A DNA stretch of 64,000 nucleotides from Ottelia alismoides (Eukaryota > Streptophyta > Magnoliopsida > Alismatales > Hydrocharitaceae), in assembly GCA_037367405.1 (NCBI GenBank), contig JAZKJV010003367.1:1-64000 (forward strand), in the 5' to 3' direction. The notes beneath the pieces are model-generated. The model was not told where the DNA came from, ran no database searches, and worked only from the letters and a program-made list of their open reading frames with translations. Every line of letters starts with the position of its first letter. Positions within the stretch are counted from its first letter, which is position 1. Made by a program: the position numbers and the translations under genes. Shown here in pieces: positions 24,418 through 36,300 of this stretch.

Positions 24418-24962
24418 TATGGTGGAGTATTGGGTCAAGCCGACCCAGACCTGACCCTGACCCGATCCGTAAAGGCTCGGACCTAGCCCGAACTCGATGT
24501 ATAAATGGGTCGGGTCCGGGTCCTCATATTTCAAAAATATTATGCTCAAGCCGGACCGGATCCAAACTCGAAGTACAAATAGGGCCCGGGCCCTCATATT
24601 TCAAAATATCTTGTTAGAACCAAATTAGAGGACATGGATTTATAGTCAATACATCCAACATTTCCTTCATCCATGAATAGTAATATTATATCATAACAAT
24701 ACATCCAATATTCATGTGTTATGAATGGATTATATCCATAAATTCGAATCAAAGTGCAACTTTATGTAATCAAAATGGGTACAATTTGAGCCTGACCTGA
24801 ACCCGTGCTTGGCCCAAACCCGAGCCCGATCACACGGGCCTTGGATCGGGCCCGGGTCCTTGGTTTGCTAAAAAAGCGGGCCTCGGTTTGGCCCAAGGCC
24901 CATGGAAAATTGACGGGCTCAAGCCGACAGTTGGGACAGATTGAGCCCAATTCTCCACCCTA
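24418..24962. mobile_element. hAT-like non-autonomous element (545 bp)
   Basis: The ends are inverted: TATGGTGGAGTATTGGG at the left and the complement of TAGGGTGGAGAATTGGG at the right. The flanks CTTTGAGG (24410-24417) and CTTCGAGG (24963-24970) form an 8-bp target duplication with one mismatch. Both arms contain GGGTCGGG/CCCGACCC-rich tracts, so the element can fold on itself. No transposase is present. Confidence 0.75.
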
Positions 24963-24970
24963 CTTCGAGG

Positions 24971-25790
24971 GCCTTACAACATCAATGCTTGCCTAACATT
25001 GGGACACTGAAATGGAGGTAACAAAAGTTATTTCGTTTTTTTTTCTATTGCATTCAAAGACCATGTCATTCATCATTGTCCCATAAAAATATCAGGGTAT
25101 TCATAACCCCCTCATTTCTTGTTTAATCACACCATAACACCTATCATATTTGTAATTTCACCAAAACCCCTGCAGCATATCTAGGAACTGAAGCAATGCC
25201 ATCGACATATAACTTCAATCATCATTATTAAGGGTATGTTTGCGCATAGGCACCCGATACCCATGTCGATTCCGTGACTCTTATGATGTCCCTTCGACAC
25301 ACATGCATACCCTTACGTGTATGCTTGCCACACAAAGCCATTTCGATAACCTACGTGCATAGTCCCGCAAAAACCTATCACATTCTGACGGCATCGGAAT
25401 CTAACCCACGGCAAATCAAAACTGTGGAAAAACGACAATGAGGACGGAAGATTCGTACCTCGCAAATGCGAGAAATCAGTTCCTCCCGATAAGCTCTTCG
25501 ACGTCTTCGTGTTGACGTCCTCGGCTTCATGACCCGACGTCTCCAACGACCTCCGACTGCGGTCCAACAAGCTCTGGGACGGAGTTAGTCATAATATCTC
25601 TGAGACGGAGCTAGTAGCTGAAATTTGGGAAATGGGGCCTGGTCGCCCAAACCCATGCCAACCCTTTTTTTTTTATACCAGGTTTCGGTTAAATAGATCG
25701 GGGTTCAGATTCAGATCTGTTTTTCAACCCACAGTCGTAAAACGATCATATCTCCCTTATCCAATATTGAATTTTGATATTCTTGGTACC
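24971..25790. other. Intergenic DNA with a weak minus-strand exon candidate
   Basis: Mostly featureless. At 25530-25459 on the minus strand an ATG opens 24 basic codons (MKPRTSTRRRRRAYREE...) and meets GAG|GTACG, a plausible splice donor. No second exon or homology was recognised, so it is not called as a gene. Confidence 0.25.
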
Positions 25791-25984
25791 GTTGGAAATA
25801 AGGATGCAAATGGTTATGGATATATCCGTATCCGATTCGTCACCTCCATTTTATACAGATTTTGGCATCCGTATCCGTATCCGTTTTAAAATGTATGGAT
25901 ATAATTTTGATATACATAAATATCTATATCCGTATTCGTATATCCGTTTTCGTATGTAAATATCCTCAGAGATTTATTTATAAC

Positions 25985-26163
25985 GGTTGAGAACAATGAA
26001 AGAATGGAAGAGCTTGTTTTATTCAAGAGGTCTAGTGGTCCTTATATAGGACAAAACCCTAGAGAATATACTCATAGAATATACATAGAATATACATAGA
26101 ATGTTCTCCTAACAAGAATATACTCATAGAATATTCTCCAACACATAGAATATTCTCCTAACA
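25985..26163 (-). repeat. Left (3') LTR of copia A
   Basis: Starts GGTTGAGAAC (TGTTGAGAAC in the other LTR) and ends CTCCTAACA. It contains a TATATAGG box and several AGAATAT units. The polypurine tract complement CTCCCCCTCAAG follows at 26164. Confidence 0.93.
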
Positions 26164-26170
26164 CTCCCCC

Positions 26171-29100
26171 TCAAGTCGGAGCATATTTATCAATCATGCC
26201 CAACTTGGAAACAATCCAGGAGAGTCGCTTCTTGGATAGTGCCTTCGTAAATATATCTGCAAGCTGGATCTCAGTACTGATGTGAAGAGTAATGATTCTT
26301 CCAGTTTTGATAGCATCATGCACGAAATGACAGTCAACTTCTATATGCTTGGTTCGCTCATGAAACACGGGATTCGTAGCAATATAAGTGGCAGATTTGT
26401 TGACGCAGTATAGTGGAATAGGAATATTGACAACAATAACAAGTTCTTGTAGAAATGTTAATAGCCACGTGATCTCACAAGTAGCTCGAGCCATCGCCCT
26501 GTATTCTGCTTTAGCATTGGATCTAGATACAACCGACTGCTTCTTGCTTCTCCAAGTAACAAGATTTCCTCCAACCATCATGGCATAACCTGTTGTGGAG
26601 CATCGATCCTCTGGTGAACTAGCGTAATCAGCATCGGCATATGCACTAACATCGGTGTACCCATTTGTCCTATAGAATAAGTCACATCCTGGTGATTCTT
26701 TTAAATATCGTAGAATCTGAAGAACATTCTACGAGTGACTGTAACAAGGTTGTTCCATGTGTTGGCTGGCTCTGCTTACTACATAAGCAATATCTGGTTT
26801 GGTGATAGTGAGGTAGAGAAGTTTACCAACCAGGCTCATGTATCTAGTAACATCTTCGAAGATAGGATCAGAGGATGTGATGTGTTTCTTAGGATCTGCA
26901 GGAATACCAACAGGCTTGCATCCAAGTAATCCAGCTTCAGTAAAAATGTCCAGACAGTATTTTCTCTGTGAGAGATGAAGACCCATCGTAGTGCGTAGTA
27001 CTTCTATGCCTAGAAAGTAACAAAGTGGACCAAGGTCCTCGGTAATAAATACTTTATGGAGGAAGACCTTGGTCTCTAGTATTCCTTTTTCATCATTACC
27101 TGTGATAACTATATCATCCACACAGACTGCAAGTATAACAATATCAATTGCTCGTCTTCTGACAAACACGGAGTAGTCAAACGTTGTTTTCTGAAAGCTA
27201 AGGGTGTTGATTTCTGCAGTAAGTATGTCAAACCATGCCCTTAGACTCTGCTTTAGGCCATATATGGCCTTGTGAAGTCGGCATACACACTTCCCTCGAC
27301 TTCATAACCTGGAGGTTGCATCATGTACACTTCTTCGTTAATATCGCCATATAGGAACGCATTTTTCACATCCAACAGAAAGATAGGCCATGCCTTATTA
27401 GCTGCCACGGAAAGTATAATCCTTATTGATCCCATGCGTGCAATCGGTGAGAATGTCTCAAAATAACCCACTCCATATGTCTATGTGAAGCCCTTTGCTA
27501 CAAGACGATCTTTCGGTTTGTAAATCGACCCATCGGGTGACTGCTCAGTCGTGAAGACCCATTTGCGCGCCACCGGTCTGGCCCCTTTAGGACATTGTAC
27601 TAGATCCCATGTACCCCTGGAAAGAAGAGAATCCATCTCTTCATCCATGACCTTTCGCCATCCTGAATCCTGCAGAGCACTGTGGTGGTCTCTCGAAATA
27701 GAGATAGACATGAGAGCATCTGTATAACTTTTGTCAGCGCAAGATAAACCATAAGTAGAAGTGAAATGAGTCATTAAATGAGAAGTATATTGCCTCTTAG
27801 TTCTGCGAAGAGCAATCGGTAGATCTTGGGGAGCATCCGGGACAGTATTGGAGGGGACACTTGTAGAAGGCATATCATCCTATAATAAAGAAACAGGTAA
27901 AGGGACATCTGGTGGTGAAGATCTACGTTTGTAGACAATGGTTTGAGGTGGGAGATCCAGAGGGATATCGGTAACATGTTGAGTGAAGAAACTGGTCTGT
28001 TCAAAAAAGGCTACATCTGCAGAGATATAATAGCGATGTCCATTAGGATCATAACATCTGTAACCTTTTTGAGTACAAGAATAAACGAGGAAGACGCGCT
28101 TGATTGCACAAGGAGAAAGTTTGTCTGTAGTGTGAAAGTTATGAACAAAAGACAAACATCCAAAGATCCGTAGGGGGAGAGGGAAGGGAGACTCATTTGG
28201 GTAAAGTAGGGAGAAGGGGGTTGAGACATTGAGGTTTGGAGATGGAATTCTATTGATAAGATGAACATCAATCAGTACAGCATCACTCCAGTAGGTTTTG
28301 GGAACCTTCACCTGTGTAAGGAGGGAACGGGCAATATTTTAGGAGATGTCTGAGTTTTCTTTCTGCCATCCCGTTTTGTTGGGACATATATGGACAAGAG
28401 GTTTGATGTATGGTTCCTTGGGAGGCAAAGAAATCCGTTAGGTCATTTTAGGTAAACTCCAGTGCATTATCAGAGCGAAAGTGTTGTATACCACGGGAGA
28501 AGATATTCTTGACATACTGAAAGAAATTTTTGACAATTTTATTAATCTCTGAATGCTCTTTTAGAAGATAGACCCATGATGACCTACTATAATCATCAAC
28601 AAAGACAACAAAATACTTGTGTCCACTCAGAGTACGGACCGGACAGGGTTCCCAAATATCACAATGGACTAGAGAGAAGGGAACTTTATGACGAGGTTCA
28701 TGCGAGCAGGAAAAGAAGCACGATGATGTTTCCCGAATTGACATGCTTCGCATTCAAATGGCTTCAGCGAAGAAAGTTCAGGGAACATCAGAGAGAGAGA
28801 GAGCTTTGGCAGACGAATGGTCGAGACGGAGATGCCAAAGAAGAGGATCAACAGAGATTGACGAAGCTCCATCAAAACTAGAGTCATACGAGTTATTAAG
28901 ATAATAAAGACCATTCTTCTCATGTCCCCCACCAAAAATCTGCCTCGTACGGATGTCCTGAAAATAACAACAAAATTCATCAAATATAACTCAACAGTTA
29001 AGCTTAGTGCACAGCTTGTGAACAGATAATAAGCTGAGGGAAGTTAGGAGCACAATGAACACCAGTAAGTCGTAGTTTGGAGGAAAAATCCATGGTACCA

Positions 29101-30302
29101 ATACTTGTAATAGGTGAATGAGCACCATTTGCAACTCGAACGGTCTTCACAATGGAAGATGGCCATGAGAAGGTGAGAAGACTACCTTCTCACGTGAGAT
29201 GCGTAGATGCTCCCGAATCAATGATCCATGCAGTAGCAGATGTAAAGGCAGAGTTGGCAATATTACCTGATGAAGTGGCCAAACTAGCAATGGAGGCAGA
29301 AGTAGGAGTATCAGTAGATGAGTTTTGTAATAGTTGCCGAGGGCGAGCATACTCAGATGAAATAAAAGGATGACTGACTGTCAGTGGAAGGCTGATCACG
29401 AGAGGTGTCTATAGTATCATAGGTATCATCATTGGAGTCATTCTCGTAGGCGCTGTTATCATTGGTGGTCATTCGAAACTTTGTCCAGCAGCGTTCTAAT
29501 GGATGATTAAGGCGTCCACAATGTGTACATGGAGGATATCGAGCAGTAGTAGTATCACGCCAACGGCCACGACCAGAGTCACGCCCCCGTCCAAACTCAC
29601 GGCCTCAACCACGATCGAAATCACATCCACATCCCCCTTGGTAGGTTGGGCGTCCTCTAGCGAAATGTGTTGTAGTCTCAGCAGACAGAGGAGGTGAAGG
29701 AGACTCAAGTTCCTGTAGACGTCCGAAAATAGTCTCAAGAGAGGGCAAAGTTGTAGCAGTCAGAAATTGATCCCTGACCGACTTGTACTGTGGATGCAGT
29801 CTTGATAAAAAACGATACACTTGCCATTCCGCCCGTTCACCTATCTGTTTATCACAACATGCAGGTTGAAAAATGAGTAGCTCTTCATACATGCTTGTGA
29901 GGAGTCGGTAGTACTCGATCAAGGTTGTATCTCCTTGATTTGCAGACCAGATTCGTGTATATATGTTCAAGAGTCTGGACTTTGTTGTCTTATGTGAGTA
30001 TGTGTTCTCAAGACTCTCCCACATCGCCTTTGTTGTTTCCTTGTAGAGAAGATTGGATGCTATATTTGGTTCGACATTATTGGTCATCCAAGTAATCACC
30101 TGGCAGTTGTCTACATACCAGGTATCGTAGTCCTTTTCCATCTCCTTGGGCGGATCTTTTGTAAGAACATAATTCTTTTGTTGACCACCAATAAATGATT
30201 GAGACCATAGTACATAGTTCTCTGAACCCTTGAGCTTGATAGATTGCCCTAGATCATCATAGAAGAAGTCGAATACATGGGCTTTGATTCTGCAGATGCC
30301 AT
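26171..30302 (-). pseudogene. Copia A gag-pol polyprotein, broken
   Basis: The probable start is MASAESKPMYSTSS at 30302. Gag (30141-29605) has the UBN2-type core (ETTKAMWESLENTYS, SRLLNIYTRIW), then a G/R-rich tract and a CTHCGRLNH zinc knuckle near 29520. Protease carries WIIDSGASTH (about 29220). Integrase spans about 28990-27880 (CEACQFGKHHRASF, SGHKYFVVFVDDYSRSSWVY, HFRSDNALEF). Reverse transcriptase spans 27873-26729, with the catalytic YVDD changed to CVDD near 27120. RNase H ends at 26171 (KSATYIATNPVFHERTKHIEVDCH). At least six frame breaks or stops kill it. Confidence 0.9.
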
Positions 30303-30359
30303 GGTGGCTGCAAAGGTCAAGAAAAAGTGACCTAGATAGTCCTTGTAGTGTTATGAATC

Positions 30360-30729
30360 ATATAGCCCTAGCACAACATTGAACAGAGGCGCGGTGCATG
30401 GGACCATAGGAAGCAGCGACGGAGGGCCGCAGTTAGCGGTGTTGGCAGTGAGAGGTCGCTGGTGTACAGCGACGGTGAGAGGCCGCTTGTGAACAGAGGC
30501 GAAAGGCCGCAGGGGGGGGGGGCGACGACGAGATACAAAGCCACATGTAGGGACCGAGGAGGGGGGGCAGGCTGCAGGAAGCGGTTGGACTACTTCGAGA
30601 GGGGGCTGCGGAAGCCTGTATGGATGGTCGTCGCAGGGAGGAGAGGTTGGGAGGTTGCATGGAGGGTCGGGAAGAAGAGGAGGAGGGGCTGGCGGTGGGG
30701 TTAGATTACAACACCGGTCTAGGACCGCC
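30360..30729 (-). other. G-rich leader of copia A
   Basis: Between the primer site and gag. Degenerate repeats of GCGACGG-GAGAGGCCGC lie at 30410-30520, with a run of nine or ten G at about 30513. No ORF is supported. Confidence 0.6.
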
Positions 30730-30741
30730 GCTCTGATACCA
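30730..30741 (-). promoter_or_regulatory. Primer binding site of copia A (tRNA-iMet)
   Basis: The minus strand reads TGGTATCAGAGC directly at the LTR end, the standard copia primer site. Confidence 0.93.
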
Positions 30742-30920
30742 TGTTGAGAACAATTAAAGAATGAAAGAACTTATTTTATTCAAGAGGTCTAGTGGTCCTT
30801 ATATAGGACAAAACCCTAGAGAATATACTCATAGAATATACATAGAATATATATAGAATATTCTCCTAATAAGAATATACTCATAGAATATTCTCTAGCA
30901 CATAGAATATTCTCCTAACA
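30742..30920 (-). repeat. Right (5') LTR of copia A
   Basis: Starts TGTTGAGAAC and ends CTCCTAACA; same length as the left copy with only scattered differences, which suggests a fairly recent insertion. Confidence 0.93.
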
Positions 30921-31249
30921 ATAACCATATGTAGCATAATTCTATACCTTCTTTTACCATATTCATATAATTTTTATCATACAAACACATTTAATAATTT
31001 TATATCATGTGTTTTCCATCCAATTTGTATATATTTAAGTTGTTTCGATAGAGTATTTCTAACATTACTTGTATGTGATTCGTATATGTTTTACATCCAT
31101 ATCCGTTTTTTAAGGATACGATAAGATATTTTTAATATCCATCAATATCTGTATTCGCATCTGTATTCATATTCAAAAATGGATATGGATATAATAATAC
31201 CTATCCGTATGACGTATCCGTATCCGATCATTTGATCCCTAGTTGTAAA

Positions 31250-31660
31250 GGTCCCAACGAGGACTACGTAATAGAATATTCATATTTTTCATTGGACAAT
31301 AATTCAGGTCTGAAATAAAAAAAGTAAACGAAAGTATACAAGAGTTTGCGCCAAAATATGTATCATGAACCGTATCAAGATCGGATTCATATGAGAACTC
31401 GATATTCAATACACACATACACACGCACATGAATCTTAGGGGTCATTTGGTTGCCAGGTTACACATGATAACATGGTTTACCCCCAACTCAACCTCTGCA
31501 CTCCTGGATTGGAACTAGTTGTATGGACTCCACAATTTCTTTGTTACAATATTTTTTCACCATGGTCAAATAAAAGTTAACATAAAAACATATTATAATC
31601 ATTAAAAGTTAATATAGTACATAATCAATGTGACATCACATCACATTTTGTTATTCCAAC
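31250..31660. other. Intergenic spacer
   Basis: Between two hAT-like elements; nothing recognised. Confidence 0.5.
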
Positions 31661-32663
31661 CAAGGTTTTAAAAACCAAACCAGACATCAAACCGGGTATG
31701 TATCGATTTTTGATTTTTATGATCGAACCAATGGGACCAACTGGTCGAGCCGGTGATGACATCAACAGTTCATAGAAATCGGAAAAGATCGAATCTTTGT
31801 ATTGTTGGTTTGATTTGTGCGGCTCAACCGGGTCGAACCGAGTTAGACCGGTATACCGTACAAATAAATCCGAAAAATGTTACATCATATCTTTTGAGAA
31901 TTTGTTTACTCTTATCCTTTCAAGTTTTTTCAATAATACTTATACTCCTATTTTCAATACAATTGCATATGTCCCCTATATTTTTTACAAAATCAATAGT
32001 AGCGGTCTTTTTATTAATACACTTGTGCTCCCATCTTATACCATATAAGGATGATAATGTGAATTTCTTAAGAAAATATAAGAGTACAAGTGAAATTACT
32101 TAAAAGGTAGGTGTATAAGTGTTCTTAAAAACTCAAAAGTGAATAATAATAATATTTTGTAAAATTTATCTACATACATATATGTGATGTAATTTTAAAA
32201 TTAATGGCAAGTGTTGTTAATTTGTTGCTTCTTATAGTATGGCTATGACAACGTCTTCTTCGTTCGCTATTGTTATAAGTGAACAACTTCATACATAATG
32301 TCGGAAGAGATAAGGAATATTCATATGAAATGAATGGACAAGTGATGATGAGTCATTGGCACATTGAAGGAGAAGAGATAAATGGATACTATTGTGGGTT
32401 AGAATGAGGCTAGATTATGAATATTTCTGAAAAAAGTTTGTATAGTTTATTGGAAATTATTTTTTTGACAAAAAATGGATGGTTGAACCAATGATTTGGT
32501 TCAATTGGTTCAATCGGGTTCGAACGGTGCAACCGGATTTTGATCAATTTTGACTGGTTTTTATTTTCCGAATAAAAACCGGGTGATTGGACCGTTTTCC
32601 TCCGGTTCCTGGTTTAACTGGTTCAACTGGTCAGTTTGGTTCGATTCGATTTTTAAAACCTTG
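31661..32663. mobile_element. hAT-like non-autonomous element just upstream of RH3 (1.0 kb)
   Basis: CAAGGTTTTAAAAA at the left is matched by its complement at 32650-32663. The flanks ATTCCAAC and ATTGAAAC agree at 6 of 8 positions. Both arms carry GGTTCAACCGG-like tracts in opposite orientation. No transposase is seen. It ends about 280 bp before the RH3 start codon, so it may touch that gene's promoter. Confidence 0.65.
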
Positions 32664-32941
32664 ATTGAAACCCTATTATTTACGTGAGATTACTCGAACC
32701 TATCCCTGCTACGAAACATGCCAATCCAACCTTATTAGGAAACATGCCCTTGGAGTCCCACACAAACCTAGGAGCAACGATTTGACTAATCTTTTTTAAA
32801 ATCCCGCTAACCATAAGACCACCCAGGAAAGAGATGAGGTGAATGTTGTGGCCCTCTCCAACTCCATAAACTCCCCTCTCATATCACCCACATCACCTCA
32901 ACTCACCTCACCTCACCTCCTCTCTTCCTTATCCAGTAATC
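32664..32941 (+). promoter_or_regulatory. Presumed promoter/5' UTR of RH3
   Basis: A CT-rich tract with repeated CACCTCA units at 32885-32925 resembles plant 5' UTRs. Two short upstream AUGs occur, at 32834 (two codons) and 32843 (nine codons). No clear TATA box was identified. Confidence 0.45.
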
Positions 32942-33352
32942 ATGGCCTCTACCCTGACGGTTTCGTCCCTTCTATCCACCCCATCGTCCCTCCGCCCTCA
33001 AGGTTCCTCCGACCACCACCACCACCCTCAGCTCCCCACCACCACCAAGCCCCCATCCGCACTCCAATTTCTGTCCCTCCGTTGCTTCAGGCCAAACGTC
33101 CCCTCTGCGGTTGTCACCCCCAACTCCGTCCTCAGCGAAGAGGCCTTTCGGGGAATCGGCGGCCGATTTGTCGGGGACGAGAACGAGGAGGAGGAAGATG
33201 GCCTATATGGAGACGGCGACGACGAAGAGTATGGGGATGAGGAGGGGGAGGTGGAGGATGAGGAGGGGCTCTTTATTGCTGGTTTGGGGCTCCCACAGGC
33301 CCTCGTGGATTCTCTCTGTAAACGTGGCATCACACACCTCTTCCCCATTCAG
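32942..33352 (+). CDS. RH3: RH3 exon 1
   Basis: It starts at ATG 32942, the first ATG in this frame that gives a plausible plastid transit peptide ([12 protein letters not shown]). It ends in the Q-motif glutamine at CAG|GTATAC and keeps phase 0. GC-rich in the first 250 bases. Confidence 0.92.
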
Positions 33353-36300
33353 GTATACGTCCGAGATTTCTTACTTGTCTCTTGTGATTGCTCTGCTGCC
33401 GAATTGTCCTCTTAAAGTGCTTGGTTGAGTGGCAATAAGAACCAGTGTCTTTTTTACAGTTTTTTAAGTCAATAATAGTGCCTGAATTTGCAAGAAATAA
33501 GTGCACTTGAATTTCTCTAGCTTACACAGACATTTCATTCACGTTGTCTGGTTATATTTTGTGTAAGTTGTTCTTTGAAGCTAAACACAGAATCTAGAAG
33601 GTATATCTATGATTTACCAAACATGAAAGCATAAATAAAAAATGGTTATTTCATTGTTATATGATGCATAAGAAGATGAGTTTGCATCGTCTCAGTGACA
33701 GCTTTTCGGAAATGTGACCCCTTTTAGCATTAATTGTTAATTAGCAAGGGGATCGCACCTACTGTTAAATGTCATTAAATATTTGATTGAGCTGTATAAA
33801 TATAGCATCATTTGACTCACTTTGATTACTATCTTGTAGAAACAATGTATTGCAAGTTTTTTCTTAAGGAAATCGTTTATGTGATGGTGCCTGATCTTTG
33901 TAGAGTTATCCTGCATAATATTTTATTTCAGTATCGTCTATTTTTTCGAGATATATGGGAAACTCAAAATCAGCTATCTTAAACCACTGCTGATTTTTAT
34001 GATGTTTAGATGCCTCTGTGTGATGGAGTTTCTGCCTTTGTTGCAGACATGCCTATCTGATTGGAAAATTACAATTTTATGACATTGGTTCATGTCTCTG
34101 TTTGCTTAAGCATTGTGGTCTCTTTGTTTGCATACAGAGGGCTGTGTTGGTTCCTGCACTTGACGGCCGGGACATCATTGCAAGGGCGAAAACTGGAACT
34201 GGCAAGACATTGGCTTTTGGGATTCCTATTATAAAAAAACTCACTATTGATGATGAAGGAAAAAACATCTCTAGGTGATTTTTTGTTGGATGGGATTTTT
34301 AGTTGTTATTAATATGATATTTTACCATTGCATGTTACACATTGTTTTGTTCTTTATTTGATGCAGGCGGTCAGGCCGGCTACCTCGTGTACTTGTTCTC
34401 GCACCTACGAGGGAGTTAGCCAAGCAAGTAGAAAAGGAAATTAAAGAATCAGCTCCCTACCTAAACACTGTTTGTGTTTATGGAGGAGTTTCCTATACCA
34501 CTCAACAGAATTCACTGTCTCGTGGTGTTGATGTGGTGGTTGGAACTCCTGGAAGGATTATCGACCTTATCAATGGTGGCAGCCTTCAGCTGAGTGAAGT
34601 AAAATATTTGGTCCTCGACGAAGCTGATCAAATGCTTGCCGTTGGTTTTGAGGAAGATGTAGAAGTGATATTGGAAAAGTTACCAAAAGAGCGCCAAAGT
34701 ATGTTGTTTTCCGCAACAATGCCTGGCTGGGTAAAGAAGTTAGCAAGAAAGTATCTAGACAATCCCTTGACAATTGACTTGGTAGGTACTGACAATGGTG
34801 CTTGTATAATTCTTCCAATTTAACTCCAAAAATAGCTATTGGGATTAATTTGACCCATCATACCTGAATTGGAATTTGTGGTCCACTCTTGGCCTGATAC
34901 CAGCACATCTATCCATCCCTCCTTTACTCTTATATATCTTGGTATACAATGATTATAGAAGGCTGAGAAACTCAACTTGACTAATTTATTCTTTTCTTTA
35001 AAGTAGCTAATTTGTATTTGGCCTCTCAAGAGAATTATTCTCTTTGGCTGTAGTTTGGCTTTAGTCTGTACAGAGTAACACGGAGTTGTTTGATTACTGT
35101 TTCTGAATCAGAAAAACTTGATTTTTGCACAAATGCTTTGACTTTCTACGTACTACACTTTTTCGGTGCTTCCACTTGGTAGTGACTTTTCCTCATTCTT
35201 GTTTCCTCAAAGGTTTTGTTAGATTTTTTTCAGCATCAAGGAGGTGCTTTGTGATAGATGAGAATTCAAAGAGCAGTACAATGATGCATACATCATAAAT
35301 TCATAATACATCATTATATTGTGTTGGGCATATTTTTTGTTCCTTAACTTGCAAGATCTTTGTATTTAACTTTCTTGTCTTTACACTTCCCGAGGAATGC
35401 TTCTTATATTTTGTCTCGCGGTTCTACCATTTTTTGCCATTTCTAAGATAATTCATAACTCCAAGTTTTGGTCAGTTTTTTTATTTGGTTGATAATTGGC
35501 CGGTTATACGTTTTCTCTCTGTAATTCTTCCATTATATAGAACTCAAGTTGCCTACCATTTTGCTCATCTCAGGTGGGCGATCAAGAAGAAAAGCTAGCT
35601 GAAGGTATTCAGCTTTATGCCATACCAACTACAACAACCTCTAAGCGCACCATCCTCAGTGATCTTATCACGGTATGACCTGATTAGTATACATACATAC
35701 ATACATACATACATACATACATACATACATACATACGTACGTACGTACGTATACATACACACATACACACACATATATATTTATGTTTTTCTACCATGTT
35801 CATTCTGTGCTTGCTCAAACTTTCTTTCCATGATTAATTTCCTGCTCATTTGAAGATTATATTAATGAGCAATTTGTAACTTACATGAGTTTTTTATCCT
35901 GATAACTTGAAAAGCAAAATTCCATTGCATCTGGCAGTTTCATACCTATATTAAGTGGTAACAAACAACTTGTTTTCTTTGGAGTGAGAGGGAGAGGTGT
36001 ACACATATGTTATGAGTAAGGTGTGAAGAGAATGAAGAGGAGGAAGATCGTAAAGGAGAGAGAGGGACTGAATAAGACGTGACGAGGGTGAGGAGGCGGA
36101 ATATTGTAGAGGAGTAAAAGAGGGATGTTTTGAAGTTTGAGAAGGGACGTATAGATTTCATCCAACATGGGAGTTGGTAGAGAGGTAATAATGATTGGCT
36201 AGACCATGTTCGCATGGAAACATAGGAAGGATACTGATGGAAGGTGAATATTCGATGTCACGGTAGGACTTCATTTCCCTCATCAAAAATTTACATGAGA

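Larger units (their letters stand above)
25985..30920 (-). mobile_element. Ty1/copia retrotransposon A with 179-bp LTRs
   Basis: LTRs 25985-26163 and 30742-30920 are the same length and nearly identical. ATAAC at 25980-25984 and 30921-30925 is the 5-bp target duplication. A polypurine tract follows the left LTR, and a perfect initiator-Met primer site abuts the right LTR. The 4.94-kb body carries one decayed gag-pol frame in copia order (protease, integrase, reverse transcriptase, RNase H). Confidence 0.95.
25799..31241. mobile_element. hAT-like non-autonomous element, split by copia element A
   Basis: Left end TAAGGATGCAAATGG and right end complement of TAGGGATCAAATGAT form imperfect inverted repeats. 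GTTGGAAA (25791-25798) and GTTGTAAA (31242-31249) form an 8-bp target duplication with one mismatch. Both arms hold repeated TATCCGTATCCG tracts. Without the copia insertion (25985-30925) it is about 0.5 kb with no coding capacity. Confidence 0.72.

Noticed and set aside
30433..30704. Frames on both strands in the copia A leader
   Set aside because: Explained by G-rich repeats between the primer site and gag.
32839..33240. Alternative proline-rich frame over RH3 exon 1
   Set aside because: Out of frame with the helicase motifs; the 32942 start gives a transit peptide and continuous helicase.
35617..35853. Frame over the ATAC microsatellite
   Set aside because: Translation of a simple repeat next to RH3 exon 4.
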